Assembly (NCBI GenBank): GCA_041394265.1
Contig: JAWKIO010000005.1
Coordinates: 1,426,001-1,490,000 of the forward strand
Length of the DNA stretch: 64,000 nt
Source: Acidimicrobiales bacterium
GTDB lineage: Bacteria; Actinomycetota; Acidimicrobiia; Acidimicrobiales; SZUA-35
Reading direction: 5' to 3'
Numbering within the stretch: position 1 is the stretch's first letter; each line of letters opens with the position of its first letter. Below are positions 25,968 through 33,199 of this stretch, piece after piece. A program made the position numbers and the translations under genes. The notes under the pieces were generated by a model, which saw only the letters and a list, made by a program, of their open reading frames with translations, ran no database searches and had not been told where the DNA came from.

Positions 25968-26329
25968 TCGATCAACCCCTCCTCACGGAGCTCATCCAAG
26001 TACTCGTCATAGAGAACATCAGCCGCAGGGATCGCCCACTCGTACCACTCCGCCCACTGGCCGGACTTGTCGCCCCCGAGCAACAGAATCGCCTGCCGAC
26101 GCGGATCGAACGCGAACAGCACCCGCAACGCCCCACCCTCGCTGGCCCGCAGTTCCTTCATGTTGTGATGACGCGACCCCTTGATCCGATCGACCGACGG
26201 CCGCCCCAGATCTGGCCCCCGACTCTCCAACAGGTCGATCCGCACACCGAGCGCCGCCCGCTGATCGGCATCGAGCGTCACCCACCAACCCGCGAACTCG
26301 TCGGTGACCTCGACTTCCCACACCAACAC
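25964..26329 (-). CDS. RelE/HigB-like toxin (phage-derived Gp49-like)
   Basis: A 121-aa protein from GTG 26329. VTDEFAGWWVTLDADQRAAL, GVRIDLLESRGPDLGRPSVD, HHNMKELRASEGGALRVLFA and FDPRRQAILLLGGDK match the HigB/Gp49-like mRNA interferase pattern. These toxins cut mRNA on the ribosome. It is translationally coupled to the antitoxin and preceded immediately by a promoter, so the mRNA may be leaderless. Confidence 0.85.
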   Translation of the reverse strand: MLVWEVEVTDEFAGWWVTLDADQRAALGVRIDLLESRGPDLGRPSVDRIKGSRHHNMKELRASEGGALRVLFAFDPRRQAILLLGGDKSGQWAEWYEWAIPAADVLYDEYLDELREEGLIE

Positions 26330-26358
26330 AGTATGAACAATGACTACTTAGTCGTCAA
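26330..26358 (-). promoter_or_regulatory. Promoter of the toxin-antitoxin pair
   Basis: On the minus strand TTGACG (26358-26353) and CATACT (26335-26330) are separated by 17 bp. The -10 box ends at the base before the GTG start, implying a leaderless or nearly leaderless transcript. GACTA-ct-TAGTC (26342-26353) lies between the boxes and could be the antitoxin's operator. Confidence 0.5.
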
Positions 26359-26510
26359 CACTCATACAACAGTCGGCAGGCGCCGACGCCGCAACGGGCT
26401 CACCGATGCGGCCCATGCAGGTCAGCCACCGAGGGCTGCGCCTCGGCGGCCGGACACACCCAGGCCCTACCGAACCCATGGCAGCGACCGCAGAATCGAC
26501 GACTTGGCCG

Positions 26511-27122
26511 TCACCGCCGCTGCAGCACCACGACCACGTAGGGGCGACGATCCCCGACCTCGACTGCCTGCCCTGACACCTCCGCGTGTTCGACGAGCCG
26601 GAAGCCCGAGCCGAAGACATCTGCGAGGGCCTTGGCGTCGTAGCGCTGCACCGGCAGGCCGGCGCATTGCTCAGGGCCGTCGGGAGCGAACGTCGCCATG
26701 ACGAGATGGCCTCCGGGCGCGATGGCTCGCCGCGCTGTCTCGACATAGCGACGCTGATCATCGGGGTCGACGAGAAAGTGGAAGACGGCGCGGTCGTGCC
26801 AGAGCGACCAGGTCGAGGTCGGTTCCCAGTCGGTGATGTCGGCACGGATCCACGCGACGTTGTCGGCGGCTTCGCCGAGCCGTGTCCGGGATCGTTCGAG
26901 TGCAGCGACGGATAGGTCGAGGACCGTCACGTCCTGATAGCCGGCTGCGACGAGTTCGTCGACCATGTGGCTGTCGCCGCCGCCGATGTCGATGACGGGA
27001 TCGGTCGGCGTCGAGTAGCGCAACACGAGATCGAGGGTCGACGGTGACGGCTGATACCAGCCGAGGTTTTCGGTTGGTCGGGTCTGGTAGATCGTGTCCC
27101 AGTGCTCCTGTGAGGCCATCAT
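26511..27122 (-). CDS. Class I SAM-dependent methyltransferase
   Basis: A 203-aa methyltransferase from ATG 27122, overlapping the ArsR-rhodanese stop (ATGA). HWDTIYQTRPTENLGWYQPS opens the protein; VIDIGGGDSHMVDELVAAGY is the SAM-binding motif I, VTVLDLSVAALERSR motif II, and APGGHLVMATFAPDGPEQCA the post-III region. This type resembles small thiol/tellurite-resistance-like methyltransferases. Co-translation with an ArsR-rhodanese regulator suggests a role in sulfur or metalloid chemistry, but the substrate is unknown. Confidence 0.85.
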   Translation of the reverse strand: MMASQEHWDTIYQTRPTENLGWYQPSPSTLDLVLRYSTPTDPVIDIGGGDSHMVDELVAAGYQDVTVLDLSVAALERSRTRLGEAADNVAWIRADITDWEPTSTWSLWHDRAVFHFLVDPDDQRRYVETARRAIAPGGHLVMATFAPDGPEQCAGLPVQRYDAKALADVFGSGFRLVEHAEVSGQAVEVGDRRPYVVVVLQRR

Positions 27123-27805
27123 CGACCACCTACGCCTGCGCCGACCGCGACGGGAAGGCCTGCGTTGCGCCATTGCGGGAAGCCGTCCTCCAGACGGCGC
27201 GCCAGGCGCCCTGCAGCGGTGAGGCGGCGGACCGCGTCGTCGGCATACACGCAGAACGGGCCGCGGCAGTACGCCACGACCTCGAGGTCGTCGGGGAGTT
27301 CGGCGAGGTGGCGGTCGAGGTCGTCGAGGGGGATGCAGCGGGCGCCGGCGATATGTCCGGCTGCGTACTCGGGTTCGGGCCGGACATCGATGACGAGGAC
27401 GTCGCCGTCGTCGAGACGTCGGGCGAGTTCGGCTCGTCCGATCGGTTCGAAACCGGACCGGTCACCGAGATAGTCGACAGCGAGCGCATCGATCTCGTCG
27501 TGGTGTGCGATCGCAACGTCCCGCAGCGCCGACCACAGCGCAGCGACCTGCGGGGAGGCCAGGCGGTAGTGGACCCGGTTGCCGTCGCGGCGGGTGCGGA
27601 CCAGACCGGCGGCGGCGAGGGCACGGAGGTGGAAGGAGGTGTTGGCGACGCTCTGGTCGATCGCCGCGGCCAGTTCCTCGACGTGGCGCTCGCCTTGTTC
27701 GAGCACATCGATCAACTCGACGCGGCGTCCCGTCGACAGCGCTTTGGCCACCTGCGCGAACCCATCGAACAGGGCCGCCTTCGCCTCATGCTCCCCGACA
27801 CCCAT
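27119..27805 (-). CDS. ArsR-type regulator fused to a rhodanese domain
   Basis: A 228-aa fusion from ATG 27805 (GAGGTG just upstream). Residues 1 to about 105 form an ArsR winged helix (VEELAAAIDQSVANTSFHLR, then ALAAAGLVRTRRDGNRVHYR). Residues 125 to 220 form a rhodanese domain with VLVIDVRPEPEYAAGHIAGA and the active-site loop YCRGPFCVYAD, whose first Cys is the catalytic one. This fusion is known in bacteria and is thought to sense persulfide or metals. Operator-like TTCAAG...CTTGAA repeats lie directly upstream, indicating autoregulation. Confidence 0.9.
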   Translation of the reverse strand: MGVGEHEAKAALFDGFAQVAKALSTGRRVELIDVLEQGERHVEELAAAIDQSVANTSFHLRALAAAGLVRTRRDGNRVHYRLASPQVAALWSALRDVAIAHHDEIDALAVDYLGDRSGFEPIGRAELARRLDDGDVLVIDVRPEPEYAAGHIAGARCIPLDDLDRHLAELPDDLEVVAYCRGPFCVYADDAVRRLTAAGRLARRLEDGFPQWRNAGLPVAVGAGVGGR

Positions 27806-27824
27806 ACCCACCTCGCACTCGACG

Positions 27825-27887
27825 TTCAAGCGATGACTTGAACAGTCTACGGCTGCACGCCTTCTCTTCAAGTTCATCTTGCTTGAG
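27825..27887. promoter_or_regulatory. ArsR operator copies
   Basis: TTCAAG-N6-CTTGAA (27825-27842) is a perfect inverted repeat; a second, TTCAAG-N9-CTTGAG, lies at 27867-27887. Both are upstream of the ArsR-rhodanese start and match the usual TCAA...TTGA form of ArsR sites. Confidence 0.6.
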
Positions 27888-27936
27888 TAGACCGACGGAA
27901 CGTTCTTCGCGCAGCTTCGGTCGACGGCGCCGCCGG

Positions 27937-29385
27937 TCAGCGGTCGGGTGCGACCTGCATGACGGTCATCATTCCGGCTTCGCCGTGTTCCTGGATGTGG
28001 CAGTTCAGGACCCAGTCGCCGACGTCGAGGGGGACGAGGCCGATCTCGACTTCGTCGAGCATCTCGAGCAGGACGGTGTCGCGGAAGTAGGGCTCGTCGA
28101 CGGGTTCGCCGTTGCGCGTCAGGACCTTGAAGAACTGGCCGTGCAGGTGGATGGGGTGCATGGGGTGGGTCTGGTTGACGAGGCGGATCTTGGTGAACTC
28201 GCCCGCGGTGAGCTCGAGGGGCTCGTGGTCGGGGTAGGCGGCGCCGTTGATGGTCCAGATCCACTCGTCGTCCTCGTTGCGGGTTTCGAAGAGGAGTTCA
28301 TGATCGACCGGGGCTTCGAGTGCGGTGTCCCAGTCGGGGACCGCCGGGTTCGTGGCCGGTTCGAACGACAGAGCATCGGCCCGGTCGTCGGTTGTGTCGT
28401 CGACGACGATCGTGGCGAGCGGCTGGGGGCCGCCGGTGAAGGTGTCGACGACCTGGTGAGTGCCGGGCTCGGTCGGTGTGGTGATGTCGACGTCGATCCG
28501 GTTGCCTGGCGCCAGTGTGAGCGTTGCCAGGTCGGGGTGGTCGCCGACGGTGAGGCCATCGACGGCGACGACCGTGACGTCGAGGTCACCAAAGTGGGGG
28601 ACGTAGACCCGGCCGTTGGATGCGCTCACGAGCCGGAGCCGGATTCGCGCTCCGGGAGCGACCTTCAGCTCGGTGGTGGTGCTGGCGTTGACGGTGATCA
28701 GGTTGCCCCAGCGGCCGTTGTGGGTGCGATCGGCGGGGGTGTTGAACGCCGGATCGATCTGGCCGGTGTCGTCGAGGAGCCAGTCGTCGAGGATCCAGAC
28801 TTCGTCGGCGCCGTAGTCGGTGCCGTCGCCGGGGTCGTCGACGACGATGCTGCCGTAGAGGCCGCGTACGAGTTGTTGGCTGCCGTCGGTGTGGGAGTGA
28901 TACCAGTACGTGCCGGCGTCGGGTGGCGTGAACTCGTAGACAAAGGTTGCACCGGGTTCGATGCGAGGCTGGTTGACGTCGGGGACGCCGTCCATGTCGT
29001 TGGGGACCCGGATGCCGTGCCAGTGGATCGTGGTGGCGGCGTCGAGATCGTTGCGGACGTGGACTCGGATCGTGTCGCCGAGCTCGATCCGCAGTGCAGG
29101 TCCGGGGACGGTGCCGTTGTAGGCCCACACGTCGGTTTCGACGCCGTCGACCAGGGCGACCGTCGTCTCGGCTGCGGTCAGGTCGACGTCGATCACGTCG
29201 CCACCGCCGGCGGGTTCGGCCGGGTAGGCGCCGTCGAACTCCGCTTCGAGATCGCGGCGCAGCGCGTCGGACGGGTCCGGCAACAACGCCACGGCAGCGG
29301 CAGCTGTCGCAACCACCACGAGTGCGGCGGCGCCGGCAAGGGCGATGTGGCGGCGATTGAGTTCGGCGAGGCGGAGCCTGATCAC
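27937..29385 (-). CDS. Multicopper oxidase, three-domain, membrane-anchored
   Basis: A 482-aa oxidase from GTG 29385, overlapping the cytochrome stop (GTGA). An N-terminal hydrophobic segment (IALAGAAALVVVATAAAAVA) anchors or exports it. Copper motifs: HWHG (121-124), HSHTDGSQQ (163-171), HPIHLHG in the third domain and CHIQEHGEAGM with Cys462, His467 and Met472. The position before Cys is Asn461 instead of the usual His, which is a type-3 copper ligand in the HCH motif. The expected role is periplasmic-side oxidation of Cu(I). It is the third gene of a CopCD-cytochrome-oxidase operon. Confidence 0.85.
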   Translation of the reverse strand: MIRLRLAELNRRHIALAGAAALVVVATAAAAVALLPDPSDALRRDLEAEFDGAYPAEPAGGGDVIDVDLTAAETTVALVDGVETDVWAYNGTVPGPALRIELGDTIRVHVRNDLDAATTIHWHGIRVPNDMDGVPDVNQPRIEPGATFVYEFTPPDAGTYWYHSHTDGSQQLVRGLYGSIVVDDPGDGTDYGADEVWILDDWLLDDTGQIDPAFNTPADRTHNGRWGNLITVNASTTTELKVAPGARIRLRLVSASNGRVYVPHFGDLDVTVVAVDGLTVGDHPDLATLTLAPGNRIDVDITTPTEPGTHQVVDTFTGGPQPLATIVVDDTTDDRADALSFEPATNPAVPDWDTALEAPVDHELLFETRNEDDEWIWTINGAAYPDHEPLELTAGEFTKIRLVNQTHPMHPIHLHGQFFKVLTRNGEPVDEPYFRDTVLLEMLDEVEIGLVPLDVGDWVLNCHIQEHGEAGMMTVMQVAPDR

Positions 29386-29771
29386 TGCTCGAAGCCGAGG
29401 CGCTGCTGTTCGGAGCGGACGAACGCGATGACCGCCTCGACCTCATCGTCGGAGAGACCCTCGACCGGGGGCATGTCGCCGAAGGGCCAGTGGTGTTGGG
29501 GGGCGCCGTTGAGGATGGCGGAACGGAACGCTTCGTCGGGGTGGTGGTTGGGTTCGTACACGATCGACAGATGGGACGGGCCCTTGTCGGTGCCTCGCAG
29601 GTCGGTGCCGTGGCACGAGGCGCAGCTCAGTTGGTAGACCTCGGCACCGAGCGCCAGCTCCGGGTCGTCGAGCGCCACCGTCGTCGGCTCGTCACTCGAG
29701 CCGCATGCCGTGACACCAACCGTCAGCATCACGGCGACAGCGGCGGCGGAGAAGAAGGGGCGGGGGTTCAT
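29382..29771 (-). CDS. Cytochrome c lipoprotein
   Basis: A 129-aa exported protein. The signal ends in a lipobox (VGVTAC, Cys23), so it is membrane-anchored. The single heme site is LSCASCHGTDLRGTDKGPS, and the axial Met is likely in FGDMPPVEGLSDDEVEAVIA. It overlaps the genes on both sides by 4 bp. Between a CopC-CopD fusion and a multicopper oxidase, it is a reasonable electron acceptor for copper oxidation. Confidence 0.9.
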   Translation of the reverse strand: MNPRPFFSAAAVAVMLTVGVTACGSSDEPTTVALDDPELALGAEVYQLSCASCHGTDLRGTDKGPSHLSIVYEPNHHPDEAFRSAILNGAPQHHWPFGDMPPVEGLSDDEVEAVIAFVRSEQQRLGFEQ

Positions 29772-31354
29772 GAGGTGGCTCCCGTCAACACAGCAGTGGC
29801 GGCAACGACGGCGGCCAGCGCAACGGCTTCGAAGGTGACAACGGTCCGGAATCGGGCAACCAGCTCCGGATCGTCCGGCGTGGCGCTCAGTTCCGGGATG
29901 AGCACCCGATGGTTGTACGCGCCGCCGGCGGCGGCGAACGCGACCAGGACCGTCTTGACCATGAGGGTGCGGCCCCACTGGGTCGACCAGAGGCCCGATG
30001 GCGCGTCGAGCACGATGACGGTGAGCGCGAGTCCGGCGACCGCGACCGCGACGAGGGCGATGGTCGCGACGACCGAGAACCGGAGCGCGAGGTGGAGCGC
30101 CCGGAGGCGGCGGCCGTGTCGGTGGCGTCGCCACAACACGGCGGCGAGCATGACCACTCCCCCGACCCATACCGCCCCTGCGGCCACGTGGACGACATCG
30201 ACCAGGCCGGTCCAGAACCGGTGTCCCTTGACCACGGTGTGCCCGTCGAAAAGGTGGGCAGCGACGACCGCGACCGCCCCGACGATGGCGACCATCGAGG
30301 TGCTGGGTTGCCAGGCGTGGTCGCCTGCGGCGTGCCGAGGCGCGCCGGCGCTGTGACCGGCCGGCCCAATGTCGAGCTCGGGTGGCAGGGTTCCATGGAC
30401 TCGCTGGGCGCCGACCCCGACCAGGTCCCGAACCGCCGGGCGGTCCGAGGACGAGACGGCGACGAGATCGAAGCGCGGGCCGATGGCCATGGCCAGCCCT
30501 CCGGCCAGGCGGAGGCCGACGGCGACTCCGAACACAGACCCCATCACGTCACCGATCGCCGTCGGGGACGTGAGCGCCGACCAGTCGCCGCCGGCTTCGA
30601 CGACGACCTGGGCGGCCAGTTCGACCACCACGCCGGCGAGGACCAGGAGCCCGGCACGACGGACCCAGAACAGCACGTGGCGAACGTCGCGTTGTTCGCC
30701 GTGCAGGACAAGCGCGGCGAACACGAGCGCCCCGACGCCGAGCAGGGTCCCGGCCAAGGTCATCGCACGTGCCACTGCGCCGACGCGGGCCGGCGTCGCT
30801 GACGGCTCGCCGGTGTCGAGGAACGCGTCGAGATCAGTGGAGGCGGCCCCTTCTGTCGCAGACGACTCAACTGCTTCGGCCGCAACCACGTCTTGGGCAC
30901 CGTCGACGTCCGCGGCCGACTCGTCGACGGCTTCTGCGACGCCGGAGGGCCGAACCGTCGTGGTTGGCGCGGGTGGCGCAGCGTTGATTGTGAAGCTGAA
31001 GCTGCCGTCGATCGGGTGGGCGTCAGGGGCTTTCACCATCCATCGGACCCCGACCTGACCACCATCGAGGGGCGGGTCGAAGCGCAGCACCCAGGTCAAT
31101 CCATCGGCCGTGGAGGCGTCAGTCGGTGTGCGGAGCGTGCCGGAGCCGTCCAGGATCTCGAACCCGGTGCCGGTCGGTTCCGCCGGTCCGGTGAACACCA
31201 GGGAGATCGCGTCGAGTGGGCCATCGACGGTAGCGCCGTCGGCGGGGTCGGAGGACTCGAACCCGGTGTGCGCCCCGGCCGGGGCCGTGGCGAGAACGGT
31301 GAGGGCCGCGATGGCGACGATCGTCGTGGCGATGAGTTGGCGGATGAGTCTCAC
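29768..31354 (-). CDS. CopC-CopD fusion copper resistance protein
   Basis: A 528-aa protein. The signal peptide ends at GAPAGA-like sequence (ATAPAGA), leaving His29 as the mature N-terminus (HTGFESSDPADGATVDG), the CopC copper ligand. The CopC domain ends near residue 130 (VKAPDAHPIDGSFSFTI). A linker follows, then eight or so membrane helices of CopD, including histidine-bearing FWTGLVDVVHVAAGAVWVGG. It binds copper outside and probably moves it across the membrane. It is first in a three-gene minus-strand operon; a TACGAC-N5-GTCGTA operator lies 88 bp upstream. Confidence 0.9.
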   Translation of the reverse strand: MRLIRQLIATTIVAIAALTVLATAPAGAHTGFESSDPADGATVDGPLDAISLVFTGPAEPTGTGFEILDGSGTLRTPTDASTADGLTWVLRFDPPLDGGQVGVRWMVKAPDAHPIDGSFSFTINAAPPAPTTTVRPSGVAEAVDESAADVDGAQDVVAAEAVESSATEGAASTDLDAFLDTGEPSATPARVGAVARAMTLAGTLLGVGALVFAALVLHGEQRDVRHVLFWVRRAGLLVLAGVVVELAAQVVVEAGGDWSALTSPTAIGDVMGSVFGVAVGLRLAGGLAMAIGPRFDLVAVSSSDRPAVRDLVGVGAQRVHGTLPPELDIGPAGHSAGAPRHAAGDHAWQPSTSMVAIVGAVAVVAAHLFDGHTVVKGHRFWTGLVDVVHVAAGAVWVGGVVMLAAVLWRRHRHGRRLRALHLALRFSVVATIALVAVAVAGLALTVIVLDAPSGLWSTQWGRTLMVKTVLVAFAAAGGAYNHRVLIPELSATPDDPELVARFRTVVTFEAVALAAVVAATAVLTGATS

Positions 31355-31441
31355 GATGACCTCGTCGAGGGCGTTGGCGCGATCGGTGTCGGTTCGGAGG
31401 CTGTCCGCCTCAGACCCCTTCGGCGGGGTCGCCGAGTAGTG

Positions 31442-31458
31442 TACGACACGTTGTCGTA
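31442..31458. promoter_or_regulatory. Copper-cluster operator 1 (TACGAC-N5-GTCGTA)
   Basis: TACGACacgttGTCGTA, inside the divergent region between copCD and the BNR lipoprotein gene. It has the same length and arms as the copies at 35393 and 37576. The BlaI-type protein at 37873 is the likely binder. With the lipoprotein start 18 bp away, binding should block transcription in that direction. Confidence 0.65.
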
Positions 31459-31476
31459 GTTACGGTGGCGGTCGAC

Positions 31477-32379
31477 ATGGAAACCCACACTGATCGACGG
31501 ATCGGCCGCTTCGACTCTCGACTGCGAAACCTTCTCGCCGCGCTGGCAGTGACGGCGGTTGTCGCCGGTTGCGGTTCCTCGGAGTCGGGCGAGGTCGTGG
31601 CCGGTGCCGGGGATCTCGTGCACGTGCATGACCTCACGATCGACGCGGACGGGATGGTGCTGGTCGCCAGCCACACCGGGCTGTGGCGGATCGAGGCCAC
31701 CGATCGAGCGGTGTTGCTTGGCTCGGAACGGCACGATCTGATGGCGATGACCACTCTCGACGACGGCACCCTCTTGGTGAGCGGGCATCCGGATCTGCGG
31801 CTCGAGGAGTATCACGTCGAAGATCACCCGCCGTTCTTCGGTCTCACCGAGAGCCGTGACGGCGGCCAGACCTGGGAGGTCATCGACCTGTTGGGTGAGG
31901 CCGACTTCCACGCACTCGTCTCCCTCCCCGATCGGCTCTACGCGGCCGAGACCGCGGGCCGGATCTGGCGACGCGACGCCGATGGGAGATGGGAGCAGCT
32001 CGGCGAGCTCGAAGCACGCGACCTCGCCGTCGACCCGAGCGACCCGGACCGGTTGGTCGGGACCGACTGGGACGGCCGACTATCGGTGAGTGACGACGGC
32101 GCCGCGTCGTGGGACGCGGTGAGCGACGCGCCGACGATGATCGAGGTCGAATGGCTCGGCTCCGGCAGGCTGGTCGGGGTAGCCGAAGACGGAACCATCT
32201 TCACCGCCACAGACCCGGCGGGACCGTGGGCGGACCATAGGTCGGCACCGGGCGAGGTCGAGACTCTCCACGTCGAGGGCGACACGTGGTGGGTCACCAC
32301 CCATGGCGGCAACATCGCCACCTCGACCGACGACGGCGCGTCCTGGACCGACGTCTACAAGGCGACCGCATCGCCCTGA
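31477..32379 (+). CDS. BNR/photosystem-assembly-like lipoprotein (F510_1955 type)
   Basis: A 300-aa exported lipoprotein; the lipobox is VVAGCGSS. ATG 31477 was chosen, with GTG 31465 as alternative. The mature part is a beta-propeller with sialidase-like repeats: TESRDGGQTWEVIDL, SVSDDGAASWDAVSD and ATSTDDGASWTDVYK. The opening VHVHDLTIDADGMVLVASHT carries two histidines. The name glycosylhydrolase is used for such proteins, but no activity can be read here. Its position beside the copper operator suggests a copper-linked surface role. Confidence 0.75.
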   Translation: METHTDRRIGRFDSRLRNLLAALAVTAVVAGCGSSESGEVVAGAGDLVHVHDLTIDADGMVLVASHTGLWRIEATDRAVLLGSERHDLMAMTTLDDGTLLVSGHPDLRLEEYHVEDHPPFFGLTESRDGGQTWEVIDLLGEADFHALVSLPDRLYAAETAGRIWRRDADGRWEQLGELEARDLAVDPSDPDRLVGTDWDGRLSVSDDGAASWDAVSDAPTMIEVEWLGSGRLVGVAEDGTIFTATDPAGPWADHRSAPGEVETLHVEGDTWWVTTHGGNIATSTDDGASWTDVYKATASP

Positions 32380-32400
32380 CCGCGCCTCCTCCTACACGGT

Positions 32401-32416
32401 GTCGTTTGTAAACGAC
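32401..32416. promoter_or_regulatory. Palindrome upstream of the DUF305 membrane protein
   Basis: GTCGTTT-gt-AAACGAC, a perfect 7-bp inverted repeat 49 bp before the GTG start. It contains the same GTCG/CGAC half-words as the other copper sites but in the opposite order, so it may be a variant site or belong to another regulator. Confidence 0.4.
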
Positions 32417-32465
32417 CGCGACGGGGTACCTCCCCAGCTGGACGCACCCACGCAGGAGGAGACCC

Positions 32466-33110
32466 GTGATCGACACCCACCCCGCCGACACCCACACGCT
32501 CGAGCCCGAGGCCGACGTCAACGCCCCGGACGAATCAACGCACGACGAGGGCGGTGGCGGAAGTGGTGGTGTGCACATGAGTTACGGCCGGTTCGCAGCG
32601 ATGATCGCCACGTCGACCGTCGTGATGTTCGGTCTCATGTACTTGAACACCTACGCCTGGGATCACGTGCGGTGGAGCGAGACTCGCGCCTACATGGCGA
32701 TCCTGATGGGCGCCACGATGGCGGTGATCATGCTCGGGTTCATGCTGTCCATGTACAAGAACAGGCGCCTCAACATCGCCATCGGGATCGGCGCCGTCGC
32801 CCTGTTCGCCGGGTCGCTGTGGCTGGTCCGCAGCCAGACCACCGTGCAGGACACCTCCTGGATGCGCGCCATGATCCCTCACCACTCGATCGCGATCATG
32901 ACCAGCGAACGCGCCGAACTCGACGACGTCCGTGTGTGCGAGCTCGCTGTCGGGATCATCGAGGCTCAGCGCAGGGAGATCGACGAGATGGACTGGCTGA
33001 TCGCCGACATCGATGCCAACGGTCCGGCCGAGACCGCCGAAGAAGCTGCCGCCCGACCGGTCCCCGAGTTCGAGGGCACCTCGATCCGCAGCTGCGATAC
33101 GGGCAACTGA
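32466..33110 (+). CDS. DUF305 membrane protein
   Basis: A 214-aa protein from GTG 32466 (GGAGGAG upstream). An acidic, histidine-containing N-terminus is followed by three membrane helices (FAAMIATSTVVMFGLMYL, AILMGATMAVIMLGFMLS, NIAIGIGAVALFAGSLWLVR) and a DUF305 half with MRAMIPHHSIAIMTSERAEL. The HH pair and methionines are likely copper ligands. The function of DUF305 proteins is not settled, though they are common in copper and silver resistance loci. Confidence 0.8.
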   Translation: MIDTHPADTHTLEPEADVNAPDESTHDEGGGGSGGVHMSYGRFAAMIATSTVVMFGLMYLNTYAWDHVRWSETRAYMAILMGATMAVIMLGFMLSMYKNRRLNIAIGIGAVALFAGSLWLVRSQTTVQDTSWMRAMIPHHSIAIMTSERAELDDVRVCELAVGIIEAQRREIDEMDWLIADIDANGPAETAEEAAARPVPEFEGTSIRSCDTGN

Positions 33111-33128
33111 GCCCGGCCACCCGATCAC

Positions 33129-33160
33129 TTGACCTTCCAGTTGGGTGGAAGGTGTAGACC
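33129..33160 (+). promoter_or_regulatory. MerR/CueR-type promoter of the copper ATPase
   Basis: TTGACC (33129-33134) and TAGACC (33155-33160) are 20 bp apart, longer than the sigma-70 optimum. Between them lies the inverted repeat ACCTTCCA (33132-33139) / TGGAAGGT (33146-33153). This is the classic CueR/MerR layout, in which the regulator untwists DNA to activate. The MerR protein at 39163 is the probable activator. Confidence 0.75.
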
Positions 33161-33199
33161 GGAACCAGACACCACACGAACCACGCTCCCGTGGCTCCG

